A stretch of DNA of 64,000 nucleotides from Ceratotherium simum simum (lineage: Eukaryota; Chordata; Mammalia; Perissodactyla; Rhinocerotidae), in NCBI RefSeq assembly GCF_000283155.1, contig NW_004454181.1, positions 25,578,652-25,642,651 on the forward strand, in the 5' to 3' direction. The notes below the pieces were generated by a model. That model was not told the DNA's origin. It searched no databases and saw only the letters and a program-made list of their open reading frames with translations. A program made the position numbers and the translations under genes. Shown piece by piece: positions 44,215 through 55,662 of the stretch (positions are counted from its first letter, which is position 1; each line of letters opens with the position of its first letter).

Positions 44215-44530
44215 AGTTGCCTGACATCCCTGCCCCCGCCTGATGTACAGGGTTGGGGAGGAGCCTGGGCATCTGCATTTCTAAAAGTTCCCCAGGTGAT
44301 TCTCAGCACAGCAAAGATTGAGACCCTCAGTCTTTGGGGAGGAAGAACAGGAAACTGCTTGGATGGGGCAGATTCTAACTGGTATATATCAGTAACTGTC
44401 AATCTTCACCATGCAGAGGAATCGGGGTGGCTGAGGGAGGATGGATTGTTAAAAAAGCACATTCCAGGTTCTACTTCCAGTGGTTCTGGTTTAGTAGATC
44501 CAAGCTAGGGCCCTGGAATCTGCACTTCCC
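44215..44530 (+). mobile_element. Two MER5-family hAT relics in tandem
   Basis: First piece: gcctgggcatctgcatttctaaaagttccccaggtgattctcagcacagcaaag. Second: aactgtcaatcttcaccatgcagaggaatc... ggttctggtttagtagatccaagctagggccctggaatctgc. A further MER5-like end lies at 44695-44755. Confidence 0.65.
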
Positions 44531-45044
44531 ACAACCGCTCAGGCTTCTCCTGTATTTGTAATCTGTTTTATTTCTTAAAAATCAAAAACAGAACTGAAGC
44601 ATGTGTGGATGAATGGTAAAGTTTTTAAACTTTCTGCAACTTAGCATAACTTAATTATTTCACTAAAAATACATGTAAACCTTAGGAGCATTTTAGGGGA
44701 CTGTGATGCAGGCAGTCTGAAGACCATACCCTGAGAAACACTGACTTAGGAGGCAGGAGAGTGGACAGAACTGCCCCCTTCCATATACACACTGGGTGCC
44801 CCCATGGCTAAGAGCTGGGAGAGTCAGGAAGTTTCTGGGCGGAGATGGGCAGGACCTGGTCTTGAAGGGTGGGGAAGATTCAGAGAAGTAGAGGGAAGTA
44901 TCACAGTCTGACAGCAAGCAGTCTGAGCAAATTGGAGAGTAAGTGCCAGGAGACTGGGGTTGTGTCTTGGTCACAGCTGGTGCCCAGTAAATGACCTCTC
45001 TATCCCTGTCTCCTATCACTACCCCCTCAGTCACTACAGTCCAG

Positions 45045-45430
45045 CCACAATGGCCTCCTTTGTGCCCCTGAAACATGTCAAGGTCTTCCCTGCCTCAGGC
45101 CCTTTGCACTTGCTGTCCCCTCTGTTGGAACTACACTCTGCCCCCAGCTTTTCATTAGTGCCTGCCTCTTTATCACTCTCAGGTCTCAGTCCAAATGTCA
45201 CCTTCTCAGAGGTCTCTGCTGTCTACCCCTCTTACTTCCATTTTCTCTCCTTCATATCAATGATCATAATCTGTAATTATTATCTTATTTATTCACTTTT
45301 GAGGCCTGACACTCCCCACTCCCACCATGAAAACAGGGACCTGATCTCTTCTGCTCACTGCTATGCCCCTAGCCCTGAGCACATTTCTTGGAACATATTA
45401 AGTTCTCAGTCAATATTTGTTAAGAGAATT
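45045..45430 (+). repeat. L2 LINE 3' fragment
   Basis: Forward L2: tgcctcaggccctttgcacttgctgtcccctc..., gtccaaatgtcaccttctcagagg..., cctagccctgagcacatttcttggaacatattaagttctcagtcaatatttgtt. Confidence 0.8.
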
Positions 45431-45508
45431 AATTAGTGAGAAGTAGGGCAAGGTCAGAGTAGGGAAAGACCTGGAATGAAGGAAAAGGGCAAGTGGACAT
45501 TGGGGTTT

Positions 45509-46976
45509 GAGAAAACATAGGGAAAAATCTCCTTGACGTTAGTCTGGCAAAGAGTTTTTTTTTTTAATTAATTAATTTTTGTGTGTCTGTGTGCTGAGGA
45601 AGATTCGCCCTGAGCTAACATCTGTGCCAATTTTCCTCTATTTTGTATGGGAGTCGTTGCCTCAGCCAGGCCGCTGGTGAGTAGTGTAGGTCCACGCCTG
45701 GGAACCAAACCTGGGCCGCCAAGGCAGAGCACGCCAAACTTAACCACTAGGCCATGGGGCCAGCCCCAGGTTTTTTAGATATGACATCAAAAGTGCAAGC
45801 AACAAAAGCAAAAATGAACAAGTAGGACTACATCACACTAAAAAGCTTCTGCACAGCAAAATAAAAGGGCAACCTACAGAATGGGAGAAAATATTTGCAA
45901 ACCACACATCTGATAGGGGATTAATAACCAAATTATATAAAGAACTCATAAACTCAATAGCAAAAAAGCAAACAATCTGATTAAAAAATGGGCAAAAGAC
46001 TTGAATAGATATTTTTCCAAAGAAAACATTCAAATGGATAGCAGGTACATGAAAAGGTACTCAACATCACTAATTATCAGGGAAATGCAAATAAAAACCA
46101 CAGGGCGGTATCACCTCACATTGTTAGAATGGCTGTCGGCAAAAAGACAAGAAGTAACAAGTGTTGGTGAGGATGTGGATAAAGGGGAATCCTAGTGCAC
46201 TGTTGGTGGGAATGTAAATTGGCGAAACCACTATGGAAAACAGCATGGAGCTTCCTCAAAAAATTAAAAATAGAACTACCACATGATCCAGCAATCCTAC
46301 TTCTGGGAATATATCAGAAGGAAATGAAGTTACTATCTTGAAGAGGTGTCAGCACCCCCATGTTTATTGCAGCATTATTCACAGTAGCCAAGACATGGAA
46401 ACAATCTAAATGTCTGTCAACAGATGAATGGATAAAGAAAATGTGGTATATATATACAACGGAATATTATTCAGCCATAAAAAGAAAGAAATTCTGCCTT
46501 TTGCAGCAAAATGGATGGACCTTGAAGGCATTATGCTAAGTAAAATAAATCTGACAGAGAAAGACAAACACTGTATGTTCTCACTTGTATACAGAATCTA
46601 AAAAAGCGGAAGTCATAGAAAGCGAGAGAAAAATGGTGGTTGCCAGGGACTGGGGCTGGGGGAAACGGGGAGACGTTGGTCAAAGGGTACAAACTTCCAG
46701 CTATAAACTGAATAAGTTCTGGGGATCTAATCTACAGCGTGGTGACTATAATTAACAATATTGCGTTATATGCTTGAAAGCTATTAAGAGAGATCTTACA
46801 TGTTATCCCCCCACACACAAAAGACGTAATTTTGTGAGGGGATGGAGGTGTTAACTAACCTTATCATGGTAAGCAATTTGAAATATATATGTATATAAAA
46901 TCATCACATCATACACCTTATACTTACATGTCTGTAATATCTCAATAAAGCTGGAAAAAAAGAAAAAATAAAAGAC
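45509..46976 (+). mobile_element. 5'-truncated L1 LINE (ORF2 end plus 3'UTR), interrupted by a SINE
   Basis: Sequence follows the L1 ORF2 C-terminal coding region (acatagggaaaaatctccttgacgttagtctgg... acatcacactaaaaagcttctgcacagcaaa... atgggcaaaagacttgaatag...) and the 3'UTR, ending ctcaataaagctggaaaaaaag. The reading frame is broken by several stops and by the nested ERE-type SINE at 45555-45767, so it cannot retrotranspose. Confidence 0.92.
45555..45767 (-). mobile_element. Older ERE-type SINE nested in L1
   Basis: Diverged minus-strand copy: tgaggaagattcgccctgagctaacatc body, a head reading ...aacctgggccgccaaggcagagc..., and a gccatggggccagcccc end. It interrupts L1 sequence; (g)tttttt on each side is the likely short duplication. 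It is older than the other copies. Confidence 0.85.
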
Positions 46977-48100
46977 CAAAAACAAAACAAAATAAAATCT
47001 CTGCATTTCACATACCTCTGCTAATTTAGTAATATTTAGTTCTTCATCTGTTGAATGAAGTCTCAGATCTCTTGGGTACATATTTGCCAAGGGATATGGC
47101 TACAAATACAGGTGGATACAAGCAGGTCAAAATGGTGACCGCACGCATGTCACTGGTGACATGCTTTTATGAGATGGTGAGAAACTCTTGGTAAATTTCT
47201 AGACAAAGCAAAGTGCAGCATTCATTGATTTACGGGGTCATCGCAGTTCAGTATATCTTAAAGCAGCACAAAACAAAACAACAACAAACAAGAACCCAAA
47301 CAACTTTGTCAATGTTTGTAAAGGAGAGTTCGATTCCAGGCTCCGATAATTATGAACAGGATTTCATTTGTTCATTCGAAAGCCATGGGAGATGTGAGAG
47401 AGTTCGTCTCTGTGTGGGGCTGTCTCATGCATTGCAGGATGTCTAGGATCTCTCAGTCCCTGCCCCCTCAATTCCAGCTGTTCCCCCGCAGCCCCAAAAG
47501 ACTCCACACATCTTCAAGAGGATCCCCAGGGGGCGGTACAGCGACCATTGAGAAGCTCTTTCTTAGAAGCTTCCTGAGAACCACCTGAGAGACCAGCAGG
47601 GGGAAGCCTGACACAAGAAATGGAATGTGCACCCCAAACCCCAATGTCTGCAGAGCAGCCCGGCCTGTCCATTCCCAGAAGGACATTGAGGGATCGTCTA
47701 CTCCACCACTCTCCCCTCACCCACACCGTTTTACAGGCGGGGGAAACTGAGTCTCAGGAGAGGAAAAGAGATTTGAGATTTGCTCCATATCTACTCTTAG
47801 CGGCACAGTCAGAAAAGGAATTCAAGAAGCAGAAGCTCAAAGACCTATCACGCCATCATCCCTGCGCCCTGAGAGACATCATCTTCACATCCGCAGTTCT
47901 CAGCCACGGGACAGACAGTCGAGGGCGGGAGCCCTTGTGTGCCCCAAGGCTGGCTCCCAGGCTTAGCAGAGAAGGTAGTGTGCTGGAGGGGAAAGAGAGA
48001 AGCCAGCGGACCTGGTCCCAGTCCCACCCCCAGCAACGCCTGGGAGACCGCACAATCCAAAGCCAAGCGACTTCCCGTCTCTGAGCCCCCAATTTTCTTC
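46977..48100. other. Intergenic, no gene seen
   Basis: An A-rich L1 tail at the left, then unassigned sequence with a MIR-like gggggaaactgagtctcaggag near 47740. ORFs at 47620-48084 on + and 47848-48140 on - overlap each other and look non-coding. Confidence 0.5.
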
Positions 48101-48104
48101 CTGT

Positions 48105-49060
48105 AATGCAAGTATTATACACATAGTCAAAACCTACCAAACTGTGCAGATGGGTGTAAAATGAAGCTAAAATGTCAGTTCCTGGAGTAAACTAACTGTT
48201 AATATTCCTGATATATCTTTCTGGAAACATATTAATATAATATATAAAGATACATGTGTGTATATATGTATATATACTTTTTGTATATATTTTGAGGCTA
48301 AGATTTGGTGCTTTCACTGCCAAGGCCCAGGTTTGTTTCCCAATCAGGGAACCACACCACCTGTCTGTGGGTTCTCACACTGTGGCGGCTGCGTGTTGCT
48401 ATGATACTGAAAGCTAGGCCAACAGTATTCCAAATGCCAGACAGGTTTCAGTGGAGCTTCCAGACTAAGACAGACTAGGAAGAAGGAGCTGGCCACCCAC
48501 TTCTGAAAAAACTGACCACGAAAACCCTGGGACTAGCAGAGGAGCATTGTCTGATACAGTGCAGGAAGGTGACAGGATGGCACAAAAAGACCAGCCAGGT
48601 GCTCTGCTGAACACAGGGTCACTAGGAATCAGAATCGAGGTGACGGCACTAACAACGAAAACATGTTGTTACACAAATTGGATTATACTATACATTTTAT
48701 TATGTGCTTTGTTTTTTAATTTAAAACATCCCTAGTAATCTTTCCACAGCGATGATGTATATTTGCCTCCTTTCTTCTAGCGTCTGCACAGTATTCCATA
48801 ACACGAATGTCCCATAGTTTAATGCCGCGCCTACTGGTAACCGGACCCTGTGTTGTCTCTTGAGGTTTCTTGCACTGACAAAGCGCACTAGGGAACCACC
48901 TTGTACACACAGCTCCGTGCGCGTGTGCAAGGATTTCTACAGGAGGAATTCCTAGAAGTGGCATTGCTGGGTCCAAGAATATATGTGTGTTTAAAACCTT
49001 GACAGATGTTACCAAGATGTCCTCCAAAATGCGTCAGTTCCAACTTTCTCCTCTGGCACA
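48105..49060. mobile_element. Old L1-like 3' region with an internal insertion
   Basis: The left part (atattcctgatatatctttctggaaac...) and right part (tttccacagcgatgatgtatatttgcc..., tattccataacacgaatg..., gaggaattcctagaagtggcattgctgggtcc...) both follow an old L1 3' region; about 48290-48655 is foreign to it. Confidence 0.6.
48290..48655 (+). mobile_element. RTE/BovB-like derived repeat (internally deleted)
   Basis: Left part gcgtgttgctatgatactgaaagctaggccaacagtattccaaatgcc... tttcagtggagcttccagactaagacagactagg resembles the 5' part of RTE (BovB-type) LINEs; right part gggtcactaggaatcagaatcgaggtgacggcactaacaac resembles their 3' end. The family call is from memory. Confidence 0.45.
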
Positions 49061-50119
49061 GGAGAAGGCCACCCCCACCCCCCGCTGGCCAGCAAGGGGA
49101 AGTGCTCATATTTGGGGCCTCAATCTTTTCATCCACAGAATAATAAGGTTGGACCCGATGATACCCAGGGTCCCTTGCAGACCTAACTTTCCAGATCTGT
49201 GACTTTTTCCTTCAGGATATCCAGCTTGAGGAGTGGGCCTGGGCCTCAAATTTAGCTAGCAGATCTCTTTTCCTCCCCCTCCTCCTCTCCCCTCTCCTCC
49301 CCTTTTCTCTCCCACTCCAGTCCCGGGATAGTGGAAAACGCAGGGGGCACCCATTAGCAGAGTCAGTTCCTGAATTGCTGTGGGAACCTTCCTGAGTCCT
49401 TCCCCGCCTGCCCATCGGTTTTCCCACCTGGTTTAGCAACTTCTGCTGTCCCTCCCAGGGCTCCCATACAGCTCTCTTGAGATAACATCTTATGAGGTCC
49501 TTTGCCAAAAGCATGCCTTTTTCTGCCCCTGGAAGGAATTATTTTCACTTGTTCTGAAGAAGAGTCTCTGCATGTACTTGTCACTCCTGCCAAGAAACCG
49601 GAGAGGCCCCGAATTCCTCAGCGCCTGGATCCCAGAATTGCTTAATCTGCCGGCTGCTCCCTTCCAAGGGGCGCTGAGATGATGGAGTTACGAGCTGCTT
49701 AAAGGCTTTGAGAGTGTCAGCTTGACAGGAGGAGAGGGTGAGGGAGCGTCTGCCGCCACTTGGCTCGACCTCTCAGATGAAAGAGTTCGGGAAAAGGGAG
49801 TGTTTGCAGGGATCAGCACAGACACCCTTAGAGGGGCCAGAGCTCCGCTTGGGCTTCTCAAGGATGACAGAGGATTGACATCATCAAACCCATGAGGAAG
49901 ACTCGGACTCCTTCCACCCCCAAGTCACCCAGCACTGGGATTCTCAGAGCCTGAAGGCTCACGGGGGATTTGGGAGGACACTCAGGACTGCTTCCCCTTG
50001 CACAACTCCAGGGGGCGCCATTTACATTGACTACGCAGTGAATGGTGCCCTGGAGAGGTACAAAGTGGTGCTGATGAAGTAATACAGCAGTCTGAGTGAT
50101 CTTTTTAAAATGTAAAAAA

Positions 50120-50580
50120 CTCTAATGATTTCTCCTTACGCTCAAAATAAAAGCCATAAATCTCTCTGCATGATCCAGCCCCATTTTCCTCTCCAACGTC
50201 ATGTCCTGCCATCGCCCTGGCTCACTAAGTTCCAAACACATTGACCTTGTTTCTGATCCCCGAACAGGCTCAGGGCCTGAGGCCCTGCCTCAGGGCCTTT
50301 GCACAAGCTGCCTCTAGACCTTCTCAAAGTTGGCTGCTTCTTGTTGTTGAGTGCTCATCTCACTTTCAGACAAGGGCTATTTCTATTCTCTCCCATCTTA
50401 TATTCACAGGTCCCCCCACCAGGAGCCATTGCTCCTTTTGAACATGCTCTTCTTTTATCCTAACACGTTATTTCCAAGCCACTTATCTCATTCATGCTTG
50501 TATCCATAGGGCCAACACAATGCCTGGCAGCTTATCGATGCTCACAATTATCTGTTGAGCAAACATTGGATTGAGTCAGG
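50120..50580 (+). repeat. L2 LINE 3' fragment
   Basis: Forward L2: atgatccagccccattttcctctcc..., cctgcctcagggcctttgcacaagctgcc..., catagggccaacacaatgcctggcagc..., atctgttgagcaaac. Confidence 0.75.
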
Positions 50581-51260
50581 GCCATGATAGCCTTGGAAAC
50601 TGTAAAGTGCGGTACCTCGGAGAAAGGTATCCCAAGCAGCTGAGAACCAAAGAGTGTTAGAGTTAGAGGAACTTTAGTGTCCGCTAGTTTCATGAGCAGT
50701 TCTTAAGGAGCAGAGAACTTTTCTTCGGGGTCAGCGTGTCATTTTCTCCCTCTCTGTCTGCACAAGCTTGTAAATGGTGGGGCTGGTGGTAACAATTCAG
50801 TCCAATCGCCTAACTGTAATGATGGGGAAACGAGGCTCTCCCAAAGGGGAGGAAGACACAGACATGATAGTTGAGCTGAGACTAAAGACTCAGGTCCCCT
50901 TCCTGCGGGCCAGGGTACCCCAGTGTCCGTTGTACAGACAACAGAGAGGGTAGCACACGTTGAGGGGCAGCCTGATCTGCCCTGAGAAACCTGTCACAGT
51001 GCCTGAAATTCCCAACCATTTTTCTTTCATCTGAGTCAACGTATCGTGTCTCTAGAAGACTCCTATTAAGACAGAAATACTTTATCAAAATCTCATCCCT
51101 TAGAAGAGATTTGTTTCTCAGATAAGCCAATGTGAAAAAGCAAAGAATGGGACCCTGAGGGAGGAGGAAATTCCAAGGCGGGTGGTGGTAGTAGTGTTTG
51201 GTATAAAGGGAGAGGTTTGGGGGTCTAGGCTTGGTGGCAGGAGAGGGGAAGAGATGTGTG

Positions 51261-51272
51261 CCCCCCCCCCCC
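51261..51272 (+). repeat. Poly-C run
   Basis: Twelve consecutive C followed by gccccgcc; a likely sequencing or assembly length-error site. Confidence 0.9.
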
Positions 51273-51944
51273 GCCCCGCCATCCTCTGCCAATCTTTTTG
51301 CCTCAGGCTGGCCTCAAACTTGAACCACAGAGAACAGTTCAAACGCCAACAAACAAACACAAGCAGCAAACAAAGAGCTGTTTGTACTGGGATAAGCAGT
51401 CCCACGGTGGTTTGGGTGTAGCGGAAAGCGAGGCTCGGGTTTGGAACAGATGGCATTTAGAAAGCTGAGGAGAGCGAGGGCCGTCCCCTCCCTCCCCGTG
51501 CCTCCCTGCACATCGCCCCTGTGGCGGGAGAGGGACCCGTCTGCAGCAAAGGCATCTCCTGGGCTGCTGGACCACACAATCTGAGGCCCTGTTCATTTGT
51601 CCTGCCCTCCTAGAGGGTGGGGTTGGGGGAGCCAGGGCGCTGTTTATAGCACTTGGACAGCTGGAACAGGCAGAAAATAAGCAAGTTCAGCAAGACTCTG
51701 ATATGCTAGATGAAAAACTCAGAACCGTCCACACCCTGCTCCCTGCAGTCAACAACTAGAAACACCTACAAGAAACTCAAATGAACAAACAAAGTCACCA
51801 TAGACCTGGACCTGAGCATCCCCTGGTTCTGTGGGCAAGGTTTGTTCCATTCATCCTCTGCTATTCCAGGGAGGGAGGTGACACCAGGCACTGCCTCCAG
51901 AGCTCAGTTTGAGGGCTGCTGAATAGGCCTCCAAAGTGTGTATG

Positions 51945-52185
51945 GTTTTTCCTTCTTCTCTCCCTCTTCAAAGCCTATCTCTTCTCAAAGGCTCAGCTGA
52001 AGTCCCTTCCAGTCCATAGAAGCTCTCTGTCATCTGAGCTCCAATGGCTGTCTTCCTCACCTGGCACTTTGCACAGGCAGCCCTGTGTCACCACTGCTTA
52101 TCGGACGCCTGACATCTCTCCCAATTCATCCAAAAGCACCTTGAAGGCACAGTGCTGAGCACACAGTAGGACCCCTGATAAAAGC
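51945..52185 (+). repeat. L2 LINE 3' fragment
   Basis: Forward L2: cctatctcttctcaaaggctcagctgaagtcccttcc..., cctggcactttgcacaggcag..., gcacagtgctgagcacacagtaggacccctgataaa. Confidence 0.65.
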
Positions 52186-52943
52186 CTGGAGCTGGATGGA
52201 ACCTGAGTCACCATGATTATCCACTCCTGTCGTGTTATAGATGGAGAAACTGAGGCCCAGAGAGGGCAAGGGGCTTGCACAAGGGACACCTGGGTAGGGC
52301 TGAGGCATTCATTGAACTAAGAAACAAGGATAAATGCTGTTCCCTGTGGTGTATCTACATTGGCAGACATGAAAGGCAGAATTTCAGTTGATGAATCTGA
52401 GCTGTCCTTCAACTTCTGGATAAATTGCATTTTAAGAAATCAAATCATCTTAGCTGTTAGGGAGTATTGTGGTTAAAGAAATTATATAGGATATCATTCC
52501 TTAAAAGTCAGTGATCGGTCAGGATTCTTTGTCTGTGAGCAACAGAAACTGACTCCAGGTAATGTAGCAGAAAGGAAATGTGGGGTCGCTTGCAGAAGAG
52601 AAGGAAGAATTGAGATACCAGGATAGGAGAGGCCTGGGAACTGGGTGGCTTTGGGGATCCAGGGAGGAGGAACCTGTCAACAGGGTCACCAGGGACCAGA
52701 GGTTTGATCAGCTTCAACATTTGTCCTTGCCTCAAGGTGGAAAGTCCCCAGATAGAAAGGCCCAGCTCAGGTCATAGGCCCAGCTCTTGGCCAGAGCTGG
52801 ACAGGTTACCTTGACTGACGATTCTATCCAAGTCACACACAACGGGGAGACGGGCAGTTCATCAAAAGGAAATCAGGGTGCTATTGCCAGAAGTTGGGGG
52901 GGGGGTGGCGAACACTACCACACCTGCTTGCCACACTTTACTG

Positions 52944-53162
52944 ATTTAGAACGGAGGTCAGCAAACTGCGCCCACTGCCTGTTTTTGTAAATAAAGCCTT
53001 ATTGGAATACAGCCGTATCTGTTTGGTTATATTTGTTGTCTGTGGCTGCTTCTGTGCCACCATGGCAGAGTGGGGGAGTCACGACAGCGACTGCATGGCC
53101 CAGAGTCCAAAGTATTTACTCTATGTTCCTTTACACAAAAAGTTTGCTCTATCAGACATGAA
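52944..53162. mobile_element. Non-autonomous DNA transposon (hAT-like, ggtcagcaaact termini)
   Basis: Left end gaggtcagcaaactgcgcccactgcctgtttttgtaaataaagccttattgg; right end tttactctatgttcctttacacaaaaagtttgct. The terminal segments are inverted (agcaaact / agtttgct). This is an abundant eutherian family that I recognise but do not name. Confidence 0.7.
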
Positions 53163-53419
53163 TATATCAAATGATATCTGAAACTAGGACGAAACAAAAC
53201 AAATAACTATGTCCGAGAGGCACCACACTCTTCACTTCTGTTACAGCCCCTCTGTGTCGGCCGTGTTGGGTGGGGTTCCTTCCATTCTCTACTGTGCTTG
53301 ACGCCAGAAGCGGGGAGCTGTGACTTCCTTGCCTTTATCCTTTCTTCTGCATTCTTCCACGATAGTGGGAGCTCCTCGAAGGAGAACATTTTAGAGAAAG
53401 AAGAGCTCTTATTTTAACT

Positions 53420-53760
53420 TTCACTACGGAAAACTTCGAACATATACAGAGGTAGACAAGATGGCATAACTCACCCCCCCACCTAGCCCCAGCTTCGACA
53501 ATTATCAATTCACATCCAATTTTCTTTCATCTCTACTCACGCCCACTCCGCCGCCTATCTTTTTTATAGTTTATGTAAACTTTTTATTGAAGCAAAATAT
53601 GCATACAGAAAAGTGCACAAATCATAAACGTACAATTCAATGACTTTTCACAAATTGAACACATCCATGTGTTCCCAGTTCCAGGAGCAACATTACCAGC
53701 TCTTCAGAAGCCCCCTCGTGTCTCCTGGAAAGACTCTTATTGATTTCTGGTGCAATATCT
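53420..53760. mobile_element. Old L1 3' region fragment
   Basis: cttttttattgaagcaaaatatgcatacagaaaagtgcacaaatcataaacgtacaattcaatgacttttcacaaattg and flanks follow an old L1 3'UTR; a second piece of the same kind is at about 58115-58265. Confidence 0.6.
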
Positions 53761-54117
53761 TTATTTTGCAGAGGAGAAAACTAAGGCTCAAACGGGAAAA
53801 TGTCCCAAGATGACAAAGTTCGAGGCTCTGCTGCTACTTTGTAGACCCGGATGTGCAAGAGCTCCTGCACAGAACACTTGCCTCCACGCTGTAGCCATGA
53901 GCTCCTACGGAGCAGAACACTCCGGGCGCCTAATTCCCCGCCACCCAGAGGATGTAGGTCAGGGCATGGTCCACACCTGCCGTTTGTGGGGATGGTTCCT
54001 ATACCCTGGCCATTCTCAGGATTCAGTACTGGCCTCTCCCCCATCCACACACTCCTAAGAAGCTTAAGAAGATTGTGCCAGAAGGACTCTTGGAGATCCA
54101 ATCATCTTATGGTTTGC

Positions 54118-54191
54118 TGGAAGAAAGGAAGGAAGGAAAGAAGGAGGGAAGGAAGGAAGGAAAAGAAAGAAAGAGAAAGAAAGAAAGAAAC
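54118..54191 (+). repeat. (GGAA)n/(GAAA)n microsatellite
   Basis: About 70 bp of gaaggaaggaaagaagg and aagaaagaaaga units, purine-only. It explains the Lys/Glu-rich ORFs over it. Confidence 0.95.
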
Positions 54192-55169
54192 CACAAAACT
54201 TTATTCTTAAAATTCCCTAAATTAGTGGGTTGTTGTTGTAAAAAAATTCTAAAAATAGAGAAACACACCAAGCAAGCATAGAATATTCCTTTGCCTGGAC
54301 TATGAATTTGTCGGGGGTACAGATGTCTGCATGGTAGACGGGCTTTATATGTGCGTAATTTTTTTAAGAGCTAGGAAAGAGAGCTGCCTCTTTTCCTTCC
54401 CTCCTCCTTGGCTTTCTTTCAAAGTCATTATTTTGCTGCCAAACGCTGGATGAGGAGCACATGGGAAGGGGGCAGAGTGATTGCCCCTGGCCAGGTACCA
54501 CAAAAGCCCAGCCTCCCCGTTCACTTTTGGTGCGGTGCCTCTGTGGGATAGAAACACACAGCACAAGAGTATTCCCAGCACTAAGGTCTCGGTAAACAGG
54601 ACTGTGTAGTGGAAAACACGGAAGGTTAGAGTGGATGCAGCCCTAGTTGTCCATCATGGGATCCTCTGTATGCGTGACTGTGGGGAAGGCCAGAGCAGCG
54701 GTGCACTTCCTGGGACCTTTCCCACCAGAGCTCAGATTGAACTCAAGTCTCCTGACCCGCAGTGCAGTGCTATTCCATTTGAGTTCCCGGGAGAATCTCA
54801 ATGTTTCTGTTCTGTCCTGTTTACTCCCCAAATATACATGTGTGCTTGTTGTGCTATGGGTGTCAATTCCCAGTTTTCAAAACAAGATCATCGTGGCAAT
54901 AACTCAGAGAGCCTGCCCTTGAAGAGCCAGGTTGGCTAGGGAAATCCTGGCCAGTAAGCGTGTGTAGCAGTCAGAATCAATTAGTTTGCAAGTGACAGAT
55001 ACTGAGAGCAAATGAGCTTAAAAAAAGGGAATTCATTGGCTCACATAACCAGTAAGTTGAGAGATCAGACGTGGCTGGATCAAGGGCTCTCTTCTCTCCA
55101 TCTCTCAGCTCTCTTCTCTCTGCCTGTTGGTCTCTCTTTTCCTAGTGATAAGCTCCCTCTATTGGATGA

Positions 55170-55662
55170 GTGTGGTGGGCTGGATAATGGCCCCTAAAGA
55201 TGTCCATGTCCTAATACTCAGCTTGTGAATGTTACCTTATGTGATAAAAGTGATTTTGCATATATGATTAAGTTAAGGATCTTGACATGAGGAGAGTATC
55301 ATGGATTTTCCAGGTGAGCCCAATGTAATCACAAGGGTCCTAATAAGAGGGGGCAGGAGGGTCAGAGTAGAAGAAGGAGATGGGATGACAGAAGCAGACG
55401 TTAGAGAGAGAGTGCTTTGAAGATGCTACCGTGCTGGCCTTGAAGGTGGAGGAAGGAGCCATGAGCCAAGGAATGGAGATGGCCTCTAGAAGCCGGAAGA
55501 GTCAAGGAAATGTATTTTCCCCTAGAGCTTCCAGAAGGAATGTGACCCAACCAACAGCTCCATTTTAGGACTTCTGACCTCCAGAGCTATAAGATAATAA
55601 ATTTATGTTCTTTTAAGCCAGTAGGTTTGTGGTAATTTGTTACCACAGCAATAGGAAGCTAA
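55170..55662 (+). repeat. Old dispersed repeat, copy 2
   Basis: From ggctggataatggcccctaaagatgtcc to ttgttaccacagcaataggaagctaat; the same element, same orientation, as the one at 12050-12780. Shared landmarks include cccaatgtaatcacaag, gagccaaggaatg and ggacttctga. This copy is uninterrupted. Confidence 0.8.

Larger units (their letters stand above)
41601..45505. other. Intergenic downstream of SPARC, no gene seen
   Basis: Holds a reverse L2 piece (41730-41860), reverse MIR (42055-42180), forward MIR leading into (AAT)n (42840-42986), an inverted-repeat hAT-like element (43718-43910), MER5-family pieces (44215-44325, 44380-44530, 44695-44755) and a forward L2 (45045-45430). Confidence 0.55.
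49061..51944. other. Intergenic, no gene seen
   Basis: Apart from the L2 at 50120-50580, a CT-rich tract near 49266-49315 and a C12 run at 51261-51272, this is unassigned sequence. I see no exon pairs with splice signals. Confidence 0.45.

Noticed and set aside
45833..46195. Short ORFs on both strands within 45.8-46.2 kb
   Set aside because: Remnants and shadows of the broken L1 ORF2; not a separate gene.
54075..54281. Lys/Glu-rich ORF resembling a nuclear or coiled-coil protein
   Set aside because: Translation of the (GGAA)n microsatellite.
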